DNA of 64,000 bases from contig CM043966.1 in NCBI GenBank assembly GCA_014529385.2, forward strand, positions 41,605,537-41,669,536. The letters run 5' to 3'. This DNA comes from Adiantum capillus-veneris. Lineage: Eukaryota > Streptophyta > Polypodiopsida > Polypodiales > Pteridaceae. A program made the position numbers and the translations under genes. Below the pieces are notes generated by a model that saw nothing but the letters and a program-made list of their open reading frames with translations, searched no databases and was not told where the DNA came from. Below are positions 10,857-22,102 of this stretch, one piece after another. Numbering within the stretch: position 1 is the first letter of the stretch; the number at the start of each line of letters is the position of its first letter.

Positions 10857-11928
10857 AGCTACGCTTCACAGTAGTTTACTTTTCTGGGAAAAATTCGGCA
10901 GAGTTTCCCCTGTAAACTGACCTCTGAACCAATATCAACCTGTCAAATGAACCAAGAAAGCTTCAGATTCTGCAGAAATTTTGGCAGAGTCTCCTTTGTA
11001 AAATGGCTCTGGTGTACTAAAAATAGAGCAAAAAACAGCTCAAAAAACACTTTCTCTGAGACACTGTAAGCTGCGGGTAAAGCTGTCCTGCACCTGTACT
11101 GTCTCTCACTGTCCTGTCACTGTCCTATAAGCATAGACTGCGACAATGCCTCAACGATAGTAAAGCAAAGATGCAATCCCAACTGTCTAACTCATAGTCA
11201 ATACATCCTAGCTGCCTATCTAAGGGTGCTCGAGGGATCGCTCCAAGACCTGTATCACCGAAAGGATCTCAACATTCGAGAATCCCCCAGCTCAATAAAA
11301 CCTCACTCGACCCTCAACAAAGGCTGCAGTAAATCTGACAGTACATAGACTTCCCACAAAGTCATACATCCACAAATTTCCTACTGTATGTTGTAACCGC
11401 TGCGGCGGTTGTTTGCTGCGTGACTCACAGCCAGCAAACCCTCAACAGACATACATCATCTCTGACAATACATCCCATGTGGAAGTACCTGCAATGTCAG
11501 GATGAAATCTGGAATATCAAGCAGCAAACACAAGCTACCTGATGAACTAGTGGATGTCGCCTACAGTCTGTGTAGATGCGCCCGTGTCGTATGTGACACG
11601 CTTCCAAGAACTGTGAGCCGTCCTTCGATGTGTAGACAGTCACAAATCAACACTCTGGGAGTGTCGATATCCTCAGCACCTGCAGTTGTAGGCCAAAAAC
11701 CCCAAATTTGCAGAGTCGGATCTGCACCCGCTGAGACCACGTAGTCGAAAATGGCCTGCACAGAACTTTGTCGAAGCCAAACGGTGACCGAGATGACCTC
11801 AGAATGAAATTCTGAGCACACCGAACCCCACGGGCTTACCCGCAAGATTTGGGGCCGTATCTTTGCCTGTCGAATTTCACTCCAATCTGAGCTGGTGACT
11901 CTAGCCTCCTGCAGTGCTGCCCCGAGCC
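10857..11928 (-). other. Long untranslated leader of the copia element
   Basis: About 1.07 kb lies between PBS and gag with no convincing ORF, which is long for a copia leader. It holds a degenerate repeat: GGCAGAGTTTCCCCTGTAAA near 10894 recurs as GGCAGAGTCTCCTTTGTAAA near 10981. No other element was recognised. Confidence 0.6.
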
Positions 11929-11950
11929 TCGATCTGAGCTCTGATATCAG
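11929..11950 (-). promoter_or_regulatory. Copia primer-binding site
   Basis: Minus-strand sequence TGATATCAGAGC, directly inside the LTR, differs at one base from TGGTATCAGAGC, the complement of the plant initiator tRNA-Met 3' end commonly used by copia elements. Confidence 0.8.
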
Positions 11951-11951
11951 T

Positions 11952-12143
11952 TGAAGAAGTACGAGCGGAAGTGTGATGCGAGAGAGAGTGCGAGAAGAAG
12001 AGCACGACGATATGGTGAACTCGCTCTACTGTAATGTGTAGAGCATAGTGAGTTCTTATTAGGTTTTTACAAAAGAATATGTGTACATACCTGGCGGCCC
12101 GCCCACTTACCTGGGCGACCACATTGGGCTTTATACCCCAACA
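11952..12143 (-). repeat. 5' LTR of the copia element, ~192 bp
   Basis: On the minus strand it begins TGTTGGGGTATAAAG and ends ACTTCTTCA, giving TG...CA ends. TATAAAG close to the start could be a core promoter. The right boundary is inferred because sequence from 12144 matches LTR C from 40053. The flanking ACAAT is the expected target duplication, but its partner lies outside the window. Confidence 0.75.
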
Positions 12144-12271
12144 ACAATCTGGAAACTTCTGTAAGCCCCAATATTTACAAAGGTGAAATGTTGGTTTTTA
12201 TCAATAAATGAATAATTACAAAAAATAATATTCCGCCGAGCTGTCATTCTCCGTTGGGGGTGTCCAGCCGC
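12144..12271 (-). repeat. 3' LTR of element C, right-end fragment
   Basis: These bases match 40053-40180 in the 5' LTR of C with few differences. The last five LTR bases (TGACA, against TAACA in the 5' copy) are found at 13844-13848, beyond the solo LTR. The rest of this LTR lies left of the nested copia and outside the window. Confidence 0.85.
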
Positions 12272-12480
12272 TGACGGGAGCAAAGCGAACCCCAAACCCC
12301 GACGGCCTCTAAAACACCGGGGGCCGAATGGCGCGCCTCGAGCCTGTCATGGTAAAGCAAATAGGGGCACCACCTAGCTTCAGCGGCTAGGACGCAAACA
12401 ACACACCACCATAACAAAATTTTCATCCAAGAGAGATGGATGCTTGGGAGCAATGATGAAGAGGAAAGGGAATGAGATCA

Positions 12481-12515
<35 letters not shown>

Positions 12516-13839
12516 GGGAGGGAGGGGGTATAGTGGCTTAGTACTTAGGCACCACAAAAGGATGGTGAATCCGCACACCCTTCACACATACACAAGCTCA
12601 CTCCAAACACAAGACTAGGTGGCGATTCCGCACACCTCACATGGGCAAAACATTGCAAGAAAACATACTCACAAAACCTCAAGATTTATTTAGAGAATAA
12701 GGCGATGAAATGGGGAGCATAGGGTAGGGGAATGAGAAGGGAGAGAGTGGTAGAGCACATGGCGGATAGGTGGGAGTTGATGGCGAAGACTCGCACGAGG
12801 GTTATGGACATCATCCTTCATTTAGTATCCCTTCATCTTCCATAGCCAAGGGTGTAGAGGTCATGCTCAAGACAAGCATGGTGATTGCGGTGATGGTGAT
12901 GGTGTGAGTGTGTGTGTGTGTGTGCACTAGGCACACACAGTGCATAGTGTGTTCTTTGGTGATGTTGTGTGTGTCTTTAGTGTGATGGTGACCCCTCTTT
13001 ATATAGGGGAGGAGGGGGGAGAAATTATAGAATTTAGAAATGAAGAAATCATTATCTACATAGGCCATGTGACTGTGGGCCCCACTTGTCTGGCTGTGTG
13101 GATATGTGCCAGAACAGTAGTCTCATGAGAGAGAGACTAAGAGAGAGAGATGGGTTGATGAAAAAAAGTGAGAGGTGACATGGAGACTAAAGTAATTACA
13201 AGAGAGGAGAGAGGGGAGTGTGTTCAGAGGTGAATCTGTGTGCAGATGTGTATGAACACAAGAAAAATCAGGTAACCACCAGGTGGGGATGGGTCTGTGG
13301 GCACCTTTTTCAATGAAACTGAGTGTGTGTGAGTGTGAGGGAGGTTATTTAGCTACAAGACAAGAGACATGGCGCCCTTTAGAGAGAGAGGGGGGTATTT
13401 GGGTCATGGGATATGATAGGAGAGAGAAAGGGGGGGTGGGGTATACTATTTTGGAAGATAGGGTAAGGTGTATGTGAGTTAGGGTGTATTATTGGTGAGT
13501 TAGAATGCATTATTGGTGAGAGGTGGGGTAGCTTGAGGGGAGAGAGAAAGGAGAAAGGACAAGGGGAAGAGAGAGGGGGTTGACCTTTTGAGTGGAGGAG
13601 AGGAAAAGGGACACACGGTGGGGCAACAGTGAAGAAAAAGGAGGCAAGGTGGGGATAGGCTACCCCGCAGGCGTGAGGTGGCCTATTTTACCTTTCTTAT
13701 ATATTTACATAATCATACTTTATTTTTTTTCTTACTTTTTCCAATGCCTTTTATCACTCCCTCCCTAAGAGGGGGTTTTCATGGGGTGGGGACGAGAGAA
13801 GAGGGGTATGGGAGCTTGGCTTGTGAAAAGCCCCCATCA
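12272..13839 (-). repeat. Solo LTR of the element 1 family
   Basis: 1568 bp matching 6263-7821 end to end, with no internal region on either side. CCGC flanks both ends (12268-12271 and 13840-13843). Because the LTR begins TGAC and the target also continues TGAC, the duplication could be read as 4 to 8 bases. It probably formed by recombination between the two LTRs of a full element. GA repeats near 12484-12511 are longer than in the other copy. Confidence 0.9.
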
Positions 13840-13848
13840 CCGCTGACA

Positions 13849-13866
13849 CTCCCCCCCCCCCCCCTT
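13849..13866 (-). promoter_or_regulatory. Polypurine tract of element C (poly-G)
   Basis: Directly inside the 3' LTR the minus strand reads AA, fourteen Gs, then AG. This is where plus-strand priming should occur. A pure G14 run is an extreme form of the tract. Confidence 0.75.
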
Positions 13867-13904
13867 GTTCATGTCGTCCCCGACATGGCTGTTGAGCTGC
13901 CTCT

Positions 13905-14387
13905 TCAGTGTAGGCTTTCTCTCATCTTGAGAAGGGACTCATATCTTGCATGCTGAGCCAGTAGCATCGGGTCGAATATATCTGTGCTGATGGTGAAGAA
14001 TCCGGTGTAGAAGGCTTCTTCAAAGGCCTGGAGGTGATATGAAGGCAAAAACATAATTCTTTGAAACAATGCATGTATCACCTTGTGAGAAGGATGACCA
14101 GACACATTGTATGCACATTTGTATGTATCTTGAAAGAAAAAGATAATGTATGTCGCTTGGCCTGGTTTGAATGTTTCGAAGACTGCCAAAAGGGTTTTAC
14201 ATATCTTTCTCATCATGATGCAAGATAGGTTAGGCGAGCCAGTGAACAATTTGATGGTGCCCATTAGGGTTTTCACCATGTATTGCTCACTTATTATCTT
14301 GCCTGCCTTCAAGCCTCGCAGCTTTGGGTAATTTAGCCAAGTGGGTTGGCTGCTCTGCAACAGCTCGTGGGCTTTCCATGTCCTCAT
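13905..14387 (-). pseudogene. 3' ORF of element C, C-terminal fragment
   Basis: 160 residues, starting at an internal methionine. I do not recognise a domain. Visible segments are PGQATYIIFFFQDTYKCAYN and LPSYHLQAFEEAFYTGFFTI. It shares a frame with the ORF ending at 15429, so both look like parts of one long protein broken by frameshifts. It is located between the polypurine tract and the rest of the 3' ORF. Confidence 0.5.
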
Positions 14388-14613
14388 CCTTCTGAATAGT
14401 CATTGATTTAAACACTCTCTCATCCCATTCCAATGCTTCTTTGGCTGTGTCTCTGACTGCCGCGTCTATGGCCTTCTGCAGCTTCTCTTCTTCTTCTTGT
14501 GTCAGATCTTGTGGCTCTGTGAGGGCCCTACCAGGATTTCCTCTTGCATGGTGGTGTCCACTGGATCTAAAACATTCTCTATGTCAATTCCTTCCATGGC
14601 TACTGGCCCAGTG

Positions 14614-15271
14614 CTAAACTACTACTCTTCCGTTTGTTGTTGGCCTCTCAGCTCTTCTATCTGCTTCTGAAGTGTCTTCTTTTCCTCTTCCACTTGCTCT
14701 CTTTTCTTGCTTAGAATCTTCGTGTTCATCCTCCTTTTGTTGGGTTTGTGGAGGGCTTAGAGGAGGTGGTGATGGCGATGGGCTAGATTCCCGGCTTGAC
14801 GGTGGAGTTGTTGGCTTCTTCTTGAAGTCTCTGTCTGCCTTGGTCTTTCTCTTCCTTTCTTGGCCTTCCTGCTCTTCTAGCAGTTTCCATCTTACTTCCT
14901 CCACTTTTTCTTCTATAAAAGGAACATTCGGAATATTTTTCTGTTGTAGCATCTAAAATCTCAAAATTTTTGATGTAATCTTCAAACTGATCTCTGTGCA
15001 CCCTTCGGGATGATCCCGACATGGCTTCAAGGGACGGCTTCCACAGCTTGCTTAGATCTCCCTTGAGTGCTCTTTCACCTCTGAAGCTTTCCATTAGTCG
15101 CTCTAGCCACGCCGCTTTTTGTGATTTGGTTTCTTTGAGCGGCACTTGTACACTTTCCTTCTTTCCTTTCTTCGACTCCGGCGGCTCTTCTAGCACGGTT
15201 TCTAACCGGCGCTTCAAACGTGTGGCTACTCTGGGTGCCCTTGGAGGTTCTTCTTCTTTATCTTCTTTCAA
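14614..15271 (-). pseudogene. 3' ORF of element C, basic/coiled middle
   Basis: Overlapping ORFs 14783-15271 and 14614-14952 lie in different frames. They encode a highly charged stretch rich in K, E and R (EEPPRAPRVATRLKRRLE, then KMETARRAGRPRKEEKDQGR) with a serine-proline-rich tail. A coiled or disordered region is likely. At the same place in element D the 3' ORF also turns into a coiled-coil region, so the two may be counterparts. Confidence 0.5.
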
Positions 15272-15273
15272 CT

Positions 15274-16103
15274 TTAGCCAGTCATTCTGTGAGGGAGGTT
15301 CAGGCAGTTTCCCTTGGCATGCACTTCTCCATAAACCACTTTTGTTATTAGCTCACCAGGTACAATGTAAGTGGGATTTTTGTTTCCCATCTTCACCAGG
15401 TTTTCATGGATGTAGGCAGCATAATTGATCACTTTTGGTTTGCTCTTCTGCATTGCCCAGGTGAAGGTGGTTGCAATGGCTCCAGGTGGCATTCTATATG
15501 CTTTGTACACATGTGGAAGTATTGGTTGTAGAGCTGGCTCATGACAGCCACTTTAGGGTTTGCAATATCTTCAAAAGTGTAGTTGTTCTTATTTTCGGAG
15601 TACACCTTGACTTCATCTCGCCACTTTGTCACTCTATCTCCCTTGTTGGAGATGTCAAGTGCGGTTTCCATGACTCTCTCTGTGATGACAATCATGGTGT
15701 CTGGCTTGCCCTGCAGATCAGTGACTCTGGCCACTCCATCTTCTTGGATAGTGGTTACAAATTCCCACACTCTTTTGATGTCAATCCCCGCTGGCAAATC
15801 TTCAAAGTAGTTATGGAGATCTATCTTCTCTAGGTAATCTCCCATCTTGCTTCTGACAAACTCATTGAGCTCCCGTGGTATCATGGGTAGCTCTACTGCA
15901 TTTCCTTCAGTATCTTTGAACACGCCTTGGTAGATCTTCAAATCATTGGACTCTAGCAAATCATCATGAATCCATGTGCTGGTTGGCTTCAGGGTTCCTT
16001 CTGGGATCACAAATAGCTCTACTTCTTCCAAGTAGTCTTTTATTGTCATCCTCTTCTTCTTTGCCAATGATTTTGCGACTGCCATGGATCCTATTGCACT
16101 CAA
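15274..16103 (-). pseudogene. 3' ORF of element C, N-terminal conserved part
   Basis: ORFs 15429-16103 (224 residues, from MSAIGSMAVAKSLAKKKRMT) and 15274-15510 (next frame) together cover a folded-looking region. It holds ELNEFVRSKMGDYLEKIDLH, TMIVITERVMETALDI and, after a frameshift, AIATTFTWAMQKSKPKVINY. The layout resembles the 3' ORF region of plant gypsy elements annotated as 'putative plant transposon protein', and the counterpart in element D. The match is by pattern only and the function is unknown. It is separated from the pol ORF by about 2.8 kb of non-coding DNA. Confidence 0.55.
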
Positions 16104-16250
16104 TAGTCCGAAGTTAGCTTGTTTTTCATATTAGCTGAGAAACTGAGTTCTAACTATCCAAATGACTTGAAAATTGAAAATAAAACTTAAAAGGACCTAG
16201 GGAAACTGTGCAGTTGCCCACAATAGCTTTCTGGCTAAAAATTATCATTT

Positions 16251-17127
16251 AGACATCCTACGCGTAGGATGTCTATTTCATCAGTTTTTGGTGAAACTCT
16301 GCATGTTGGTGGCCCTTGACCTGTGCAATATCGCTATGTGATTGGAATTGGGTTTGGGCATCAAAAAGTGCATTTCTAGGCAGATTCAGGATTTTGGCTC
16401 ACAAATTGGATAGGATGTCCACAACAGGTGGCAAATGATATTTAAATGGGTTGAAATTTGATATATGAGCTTCTTACACCATGGTAATGGCTCCCGTGAA
16501 GTCGTTTCTTGCATAGAAGGTCAAAATCACACTTGAGACATCCTACACGTAAGATGTCTTTTTCATCAAAATGATTTGAAATTGGTTCTGTGGGTAGCTC
16601 TTGGCCTGTGGAACATGGCCCTGCTCTTGGATTTTGATTTGGACAAGAATTGGTGTTGGTAAGAGCATTTGTAGTGTTTTTAGGCTCAAAAAGTGCATCT
16701 TGGAGGTGTTGGGGGCCAAATGTGATAGGAATGGCTTGAAACTTGATATATGAGCTCATGAAGGTGTTATAGAGGGATCTGGAACTCAAAAATGCAAGTT
16801 GGGGGCCAAAAATGTCATTTAGACATCCTACGCGTAGGATGTCTATTTCATCATTTTTCACAGGTGACCCCACAGATAGCTTGTCAATGTGCTCATGAGT
16901 GTATTGTGAAAGTTTCATGTGATTTGGACAAGTTTTGGTAGGTCTACGACCCATTATTGCCTCTATGCTCTGACTTTGTGTTTTTTGATGCACATGAGGT
17001 CAATTTTTGTCCAAATGTGATGAAACTTGGTGGTTAGCATGTACAGGCTATTCAGAAGCTGTGTGATAAGAGATGTTGGGTTTGGTGCCCAGATTTGGCC
17101 TTGAGACATCCTATGTGTAGGATGTCT
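16251..17127. repeat. Array of 24-bp palindromes at ~285-bp steps (element C)
   Basis: Four palindromes start at 16251, 16536, 16821 and 17104 (steps of 285, 285 and 283). Each has 10-base arms AGACATCCTA and TAGGATGTCT around a 4-base core (CGCG, CACG, CGCG, TGTG). The first and third are perfect over all 24 bases. The DNA between them is diverged but alignable (for example GAAACTTGATATATGAGCT and relatives), so these are ~285-bp tandem units. A half-site lies mid-unit at 16410-16420. There is no ORF of substance. Confidence 0.9.
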
Positions 17128-18890
17128 CATGATGAAAATTATATGGTGAGTGCTACTCGTGCCTGCCCTGAGTCCCCCTGAGTCCCTTTTAAGCATTATT
17201 TCAACAAAAAAGTCAAATTGATAGAAAGAAACTCCCTGTGTGTATTTCATAGACTCCGAGCCATTTTTTGACTCTTGGAGTGCTTTTCGGCGATGAAATT
17301 TCTTGATGTTGGTCTCCATAAATTCACGGTCCCTTGGGGATCCTTGCCATATGGTTTTTGTCGACTTTGGCTTCATCGGAGCTCCGTTTGGCAATTTGTC
17401 ACTCTGGAAGCACCCGTGGTTGCGTTTCATGTCTTCCATGACTTGTGGTGGTCTACCACCATAGGAATTGGTTGTTGATGGTCTAGGAAAGCCGCTCGTG
17501 AAGTTTGGTGGCAAACGGACATGCGGTTTGGCCGCGAGAGCTATTTGATGCTTTGTGTGTTTGATGTCGTTTCTGAATTTTAGTGCCGCTTTGGGTCACC
17601 TTATGGCCATGTGGGCTATATAGACTTGTCGAGCATGTCGAGATGCTCCTACCCATGAGTTTTGGTAGCATTTGGGCGCCTTTCCACCGATTTCCCATTT
17701 GGTGGCCTCTTGCGGGGCTCTAGAAGTTAGGGTTTTTCCCGATGGTTTTTCGCCTCCTTTGGGCATTCAAAAGTGGTCTCCTATGCTAGGGTAAGCTGCC
17801 GATGAAGTCTTGTTGCTTTTGGGTTAGCCGTTAGGTGGTCACTTCTACATGTAGGTCTCTACCGCTCGCTTTCTGTGTGAACCCTACGCTAGTTTTCACG
17901 ACAAAACAACAAACCTGCGCGAAAAGCTCAAGGTGGTGAGCCTACCTCTCATGTCTGGATCCTGTCGGGTGGTCGTGCGCGTCGTAGAAGCTGCTGAAAG
18001 TCCCGTTCACTCTAGGTGCCAGAAGCTCTCTCTCAAAAGGCAATAGTAGAAATGAGCTTAAAATGAAGTGAAAAAATCTTATAATGGGGGTCCCCGAACC
18101 ACTTTCCATGAAATTTGATATGTGCTCCCAACTTCTTGTGAGATGCGGTTTAGGCTCAAAAATTTCTTGATTTGGACTCCATTTGCCCAGTTTTTGAGAA
18201 ATTTGACATTTCGGTCAAATTCTGGCCAAAACACGCTTTTCGCTCCATTCTCATAATTGCGCCCCCATTGTACCATAGATTGTCCTATAGTCACTGAATA
18301 TCCCCATATATTTTTTTTCATTACGACCGTTTTTCACCTTTTTTTTGTATTTTTGAAGTTTTTCTACCAAAAATTAGTAAAATTAAAAAGAAAATAGCAA
18401 ATTAAACCCAAAAAATCCCCAAAAATCATAATAAATCAAAAACATCACCGCAAAACACTATATACACTCACATGCAATTTTTATGGCCGGATTTCTTCGT
18501 TTTTCAATATTTTGCCCGAAAAATGGCTATTTTTACTTATATACACACACCTAGGGGCTTGATTTGGCGTTTGGCTCCATATACTTGTAGATCCATGCTG
18601 TATAAGGGCATATGTACTTAGGTTAGTCCAGAAAATTTTGCAATCAAATGAAAACCCTTTAAAATAGTCGAAAAACATGCCCTTTTTTGCTCTTTTTTCC
18701 ATTGGGTCCACATTTGAGAATGCCTCCCCCCCTCCTAGCCGGAGTCCTCTCGGATGACAAGGTATCGCCTTGGTGTATGGGTGAAAACTCATGCTAATGC
18801 TCGGCCGTGTAATGTGGCCCTATTTAATGCATACCCGATCAATGCATGGAAAAAATTAATGTTGTGCAAGAGGAGGGTATAAGCAAGATG
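17128..18890. other. Non-coding segment of element C after the palindromes
   Basis: About 1.8 kb between the palindrome array and the pol ORF. Open frames are short and lack known motifs. I see no hairpin array, promoter or other element here. Confidence 0.5.
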
Positions 18891-18891
18891 C

Positions 18892-20352
18892 TTATTGGCA
18901 TTCGCCGTCGAGGTTTCCTATTTGTTGCTGATTTGGTCGGCAGATTTTCTTTGCAAGTAAAAGTTGTAACTCTACCGCTCTCTGTTTGATTGTCTTTCTT
19001 GCAAAACTCGCTTGGTTTGCCACTACAGTCGAAATGGCCATGGTTGTCTCCTTGGAGACAACTTTTGTGGCGGAATTGGCCATAGTCTTTGTCTCTTTTG
19101 CTTTCCATTTGTAGATTGGTTTTGCCGGTTTTTGCAGGTTTATTGCTACTTCCGCGGTTGTCATTGTTTTGTTGTTGATTGGCACCCATGTAGATTCGTT
19201 TTCCGGTTTCGTATGTTGTGTGTGTCTGTATGCCGATGTTGCTTGTACTGAAGGGAGTTCCATTTCCTTCGGTCTCGGGATCCAAATGCGAGTCGCATTT
19301 ACGTTGTTGCTGAGAATTTTCTTCGGGATCCATATCTGTTTTATTCCCTTGGTTGTTGGTTGAATTGTGTGCTTCTGTTGACTTCTTCTGTTGTATTGTT
19401 GTTTATCTGCCATGTCACCTCTATCCTTCCGCACCCATACTTGTTTTTCGCGTGGTGCTAACCGTGATCTTTTCACTACAGTCGGTGTTGTTTTTTGTTT
19501 GTAGTGAACATGGTTGGCAGTATCATGTTTGTGCGCCACGGGTATCGTGTTGTTCTTTAGTGGCACCCATTCTTTTGGTTCTTTATCCAGTGATTGCATT
19601 GCTGCCAGCTGATTCTTCCAGGGTTTCTGAGCAAAGACTACCACCTGTTGTTCTTGTGCATGCTGAATTTTGGCTACATCCGCATTCCAATCTATCTGTA
19701 TATTATACTCTTTTTGCCAAGGTTGTCCCAACAACATGGGGTGTTGTATGATTTCATCCTCAACCACATAAAACTTGTGTGGGTAAATATATTGATGTAT
19801 TTGTACATGCAATACATTCAAGCCCAATGGTTTCAGCGAATGTGATGTACTACTTTCCAGCACCTATGGAGTAGGATGTAGTTGATCTTTGGGCTTGAGC
19901 TGTTTGTATAATCTCTAAGAGATTAGATTTGCTTAAGCTCTAGAATCAAGCAATGCCATCAATTCAACTTGATTGCTACCCACTTTGACTACAATTATTG
20001 GCTCCACCGTGTCTTGATCGAAATTCGTTAGTCGAATAGCATTTATTCGCAACGATGATCCACATTGTTGTTGTTGTCGTAGAAGCCTTCTTTTTGCACT
20101 GCCTTCTTTTTCTTCTGCTTGGGCTTCTTCTCGTACCCTTTGTTTCTCCTTCATCCGTTTTTCTTGATGGATTTGTTGAAGCATATCCTGTATTAGTGGC
20201 AAATGATACTTTTTTAATCGACATCCACTAATCCAATTTGGCATTTCTTCACCTGCTAATGTAGCAAGCTTGACAGCTCCACTTTGTGATAGGTCACTAA
20301 TCACAAAGGGTCCCATCCCTCGCTTTTTAAGTTTCTTGGCATGTTGCTTCAA
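18892..20352 (-). pseudogene. Integrase tail fused to a second retropepsin-like domain, element C
   Basis: ORF 19933-20352 starts in the GPF/Y module of integrase (GMGPFVISDLSQSGAVKLAT) and runs on without a stop through a charged helix. It then enters a retropepsin fold: EPIIVVKVGSNQVELMALLD, with active site DSRA where DSGA is expected. After two stops the same frame (18892-19863) carries HPMLLGQPWQKEY, like the ILGRPW motif near the end of retropepsins. A long basic, N/Q-rich tail with repeated WIPK/WVP motifs follows. The element already has a protease upstream of RT (24137-24733). The glycine-to-arginine change suggests an inactive or structural role, or decay. Confidence 0.7.
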
Positions 20353-20597
20353 GGTATAAACAAGTACATAATCACCTGTTTTGAACTCTTTCGTGCGTAC
20401 ATGCTTGTCAAAAACTCTTTTTGTCTTCTTTTTTTAGCATAGATTGAAGCTACAGCTCTCAAGCGTACTTCATCTAGCTTTTCTAGATCATCCACTCTTG
20501 AAGAGAGCTCATGCCCTGTCCATTCTAAGCGTTTCGCTACTCGTAGAGTTGGAATTAAAAACTCTATGGGTAATATAGCGTTTAGACCAAACACCAT
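20349..20597 (-). pseudogene. Integrase C-terminal region, element C
   Basis: 82 residues starting MVFGLNAILPIEFLIPTLRV, the conserved helical region after the integrase core in gypsy elements. It is in frame with the integrase core upstream. A frameshift near 20380 then moves the coding frame to the neighbouring ORF holding the GPF/Y module. Confidence 0.8.
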
Positions 20598-21536
20598 GTT
20601 GTACGGTGTTGTTCCTATGGATGTTTTGTAAGCTACCCTGTATGCCTGTAGTGTTGAGTGTAACTGCTGATCCCAATCTGTTCTTGACTTTGATACAATT
20701 TTAGTCAGAACAGTGCATAGTGTTTTATTTGTGGCCTCAAATTGTCCACTTGCCTATGGATGATATGGAGCAGATTTTCTATGTATGACCATGAATTCCT
20801 CTAGCAGATATTCAATGACTTCATTAAGAAAATGTGTTCCTCGATCACTGACAATTTCTATTGGTAATCCCTATTGTAAGACATTTTCATACAAAAATTG
20901 TGTAGTGGTTCGTGCGTCTGCTTTTTGTGTTGCCTTGGCTTCCGCCCATTTTGTGAGATAGTCCGTAGCCACAATGATATATTGGGTATGGGTGCGATAT
21001 GCAGGGGGTGAAATAGGCCCCACAAAATCAATGCCCCATTCTGCAAATGCCCTTGCTCCCATCATTGGACGTAGTGGCATCTCATCTCTCTTTATCAGCA
21101 CCTTGGTGCGTTGACATGCGTCACAACGCTTTACAAACTCCTCAACATCCATATGCAATGTAGGCCACCATATTCCTGCTGTTAAGAAAATTTTTTCCGT
21201 CTTATCGCCTGAAAAATGGCCTCCACTTATGCCTCCATGTGAGTGTTCTAGAATCAGCAGGTATTCACTTTCAATTGCACAGATTCTAAGTTGATTGTCC
21301 TTTCCTCGCTTATAGAGTTGGTTCTCAATTAAATTATAGTCGCGAGCCTCCAGCTCTATAGCCCTTTTTTGTGCTTTTGTTATGTTTTCAGGAAATGTCC
21401 TTGTGGTTAGAAAATCAATGATATATTGACTCCATGCAGGTGCAATGTTTACCTGAAACAATGTCGCGTGATCCACTGGTTGTTTGGCACTACATATAGT
21501 ACAATTGTTAACATAAGTATGTGTGTCAGCATACAT
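20598..21536 (-). pseudogene. Integrase zinc finger and core, element C
   Basis: ORF 20871-21536 holds the zinc finger (HSHGGISGGHF, then CDACQ) and the start of the core with WGIDFVGP (first catalytic aspartate). A TAG at 20871 ends the ORF. Past it, the same frame continues with IVSDRGTHFLNEVI (second aspartate) and a region ending in GQFEATNK (catalytic glutamate), again with one stop before it. Integrase would insert the cDNA into host chromatin. The stops make this copy inactive. Confidence 0.85.
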
Positions 21537-21542
21537 AGTTGG

Positions 21543-22100
21543 TCAATAAACCCCTAATTGTTTCAGTCTCTGGTGTGTTTTCATTGTTGAACAATGAAAT
21601 GCACAATCCTGGACGTGTCCTTCTTCAAGATAACACTCGAATTCCTCCGGATTTATACATAATTGTAGAATTTGGTCCGAGCCTAGATGATACAGTCGTC
21701 CTACAATCAACTGGAAGTTTTTTGTTTGTCGAATTGTTTGTTTTTTGGATTTGTCTTCCTTGTTATCAAACCTACATCCAAAGGAAAGAATACTAACAAT
21801 TTCCTGAGACCATTTGGGTATCATTTCAATATTGAAAAGATACGCATCAGGTATGTCATCATCTACTCCTTCAGGAGCTTCCCCGTTTTGCAGCCTTGAA
21901 AGATGATCCGCCCGTAGATGAGTTTTACCCTTTTTGACCACCACTGTGAAATCAAACTCTAGCAATATAATAAACCAGCACACAATTCTCCCAGTATTGC
22001 ATGGTTTATTTACCGGAAACAAAAGAGCTTGATGATTTGTGAAGAACACAAATTTGTTTGCGAGCAAATAATGCCGAAATTTCTTTACAGCATAAATCAT
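21543..22100 (-). pseudogene. RNase H and tether, element C
   Basis: 185 residues. The first part is the C-terminal half of the retroviral-type RNase H (KKFRHYLLANKFVFFTNHQA, then LRADHLSRL). A variable tether leads to the integrase zinc finger. It is one frame off the RT ORF, with the join at about 22100. No second RNase H is present, unlike element 1. Confidence 0.85.
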
Positions 22101-22102
22101 TC

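Larger units (their letters stand above)
7822..12143 (-). mobile_element. Ty1/copia element, 5' part
   Basis: Minus-strand copia order is seen right to left: LTR, PBS, long leader, Gag with knuckle, protease, integrase and RT. The RT is cut at 7821/7822 by element 1, and the remaining RT, RNase H and 3' LTR lie beyond the left window edge. All coding parts share one frame, with stops at 9909 (TGA), 9264 (TAA), 9111 (TAG) and 8334 (TAG). Integrase before RT identifies copia. The right flank (from 12144) is LTR sequence of element C, so the copia inserted there. Confidence 0.9.

Noticed and set aside
16251-17127. The palindrome array as a CRISPR array
   Set aside because: Spacers would be ~260 bp and are themselves related to one another. 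The setting is a plant retrotransposon without cas genes.
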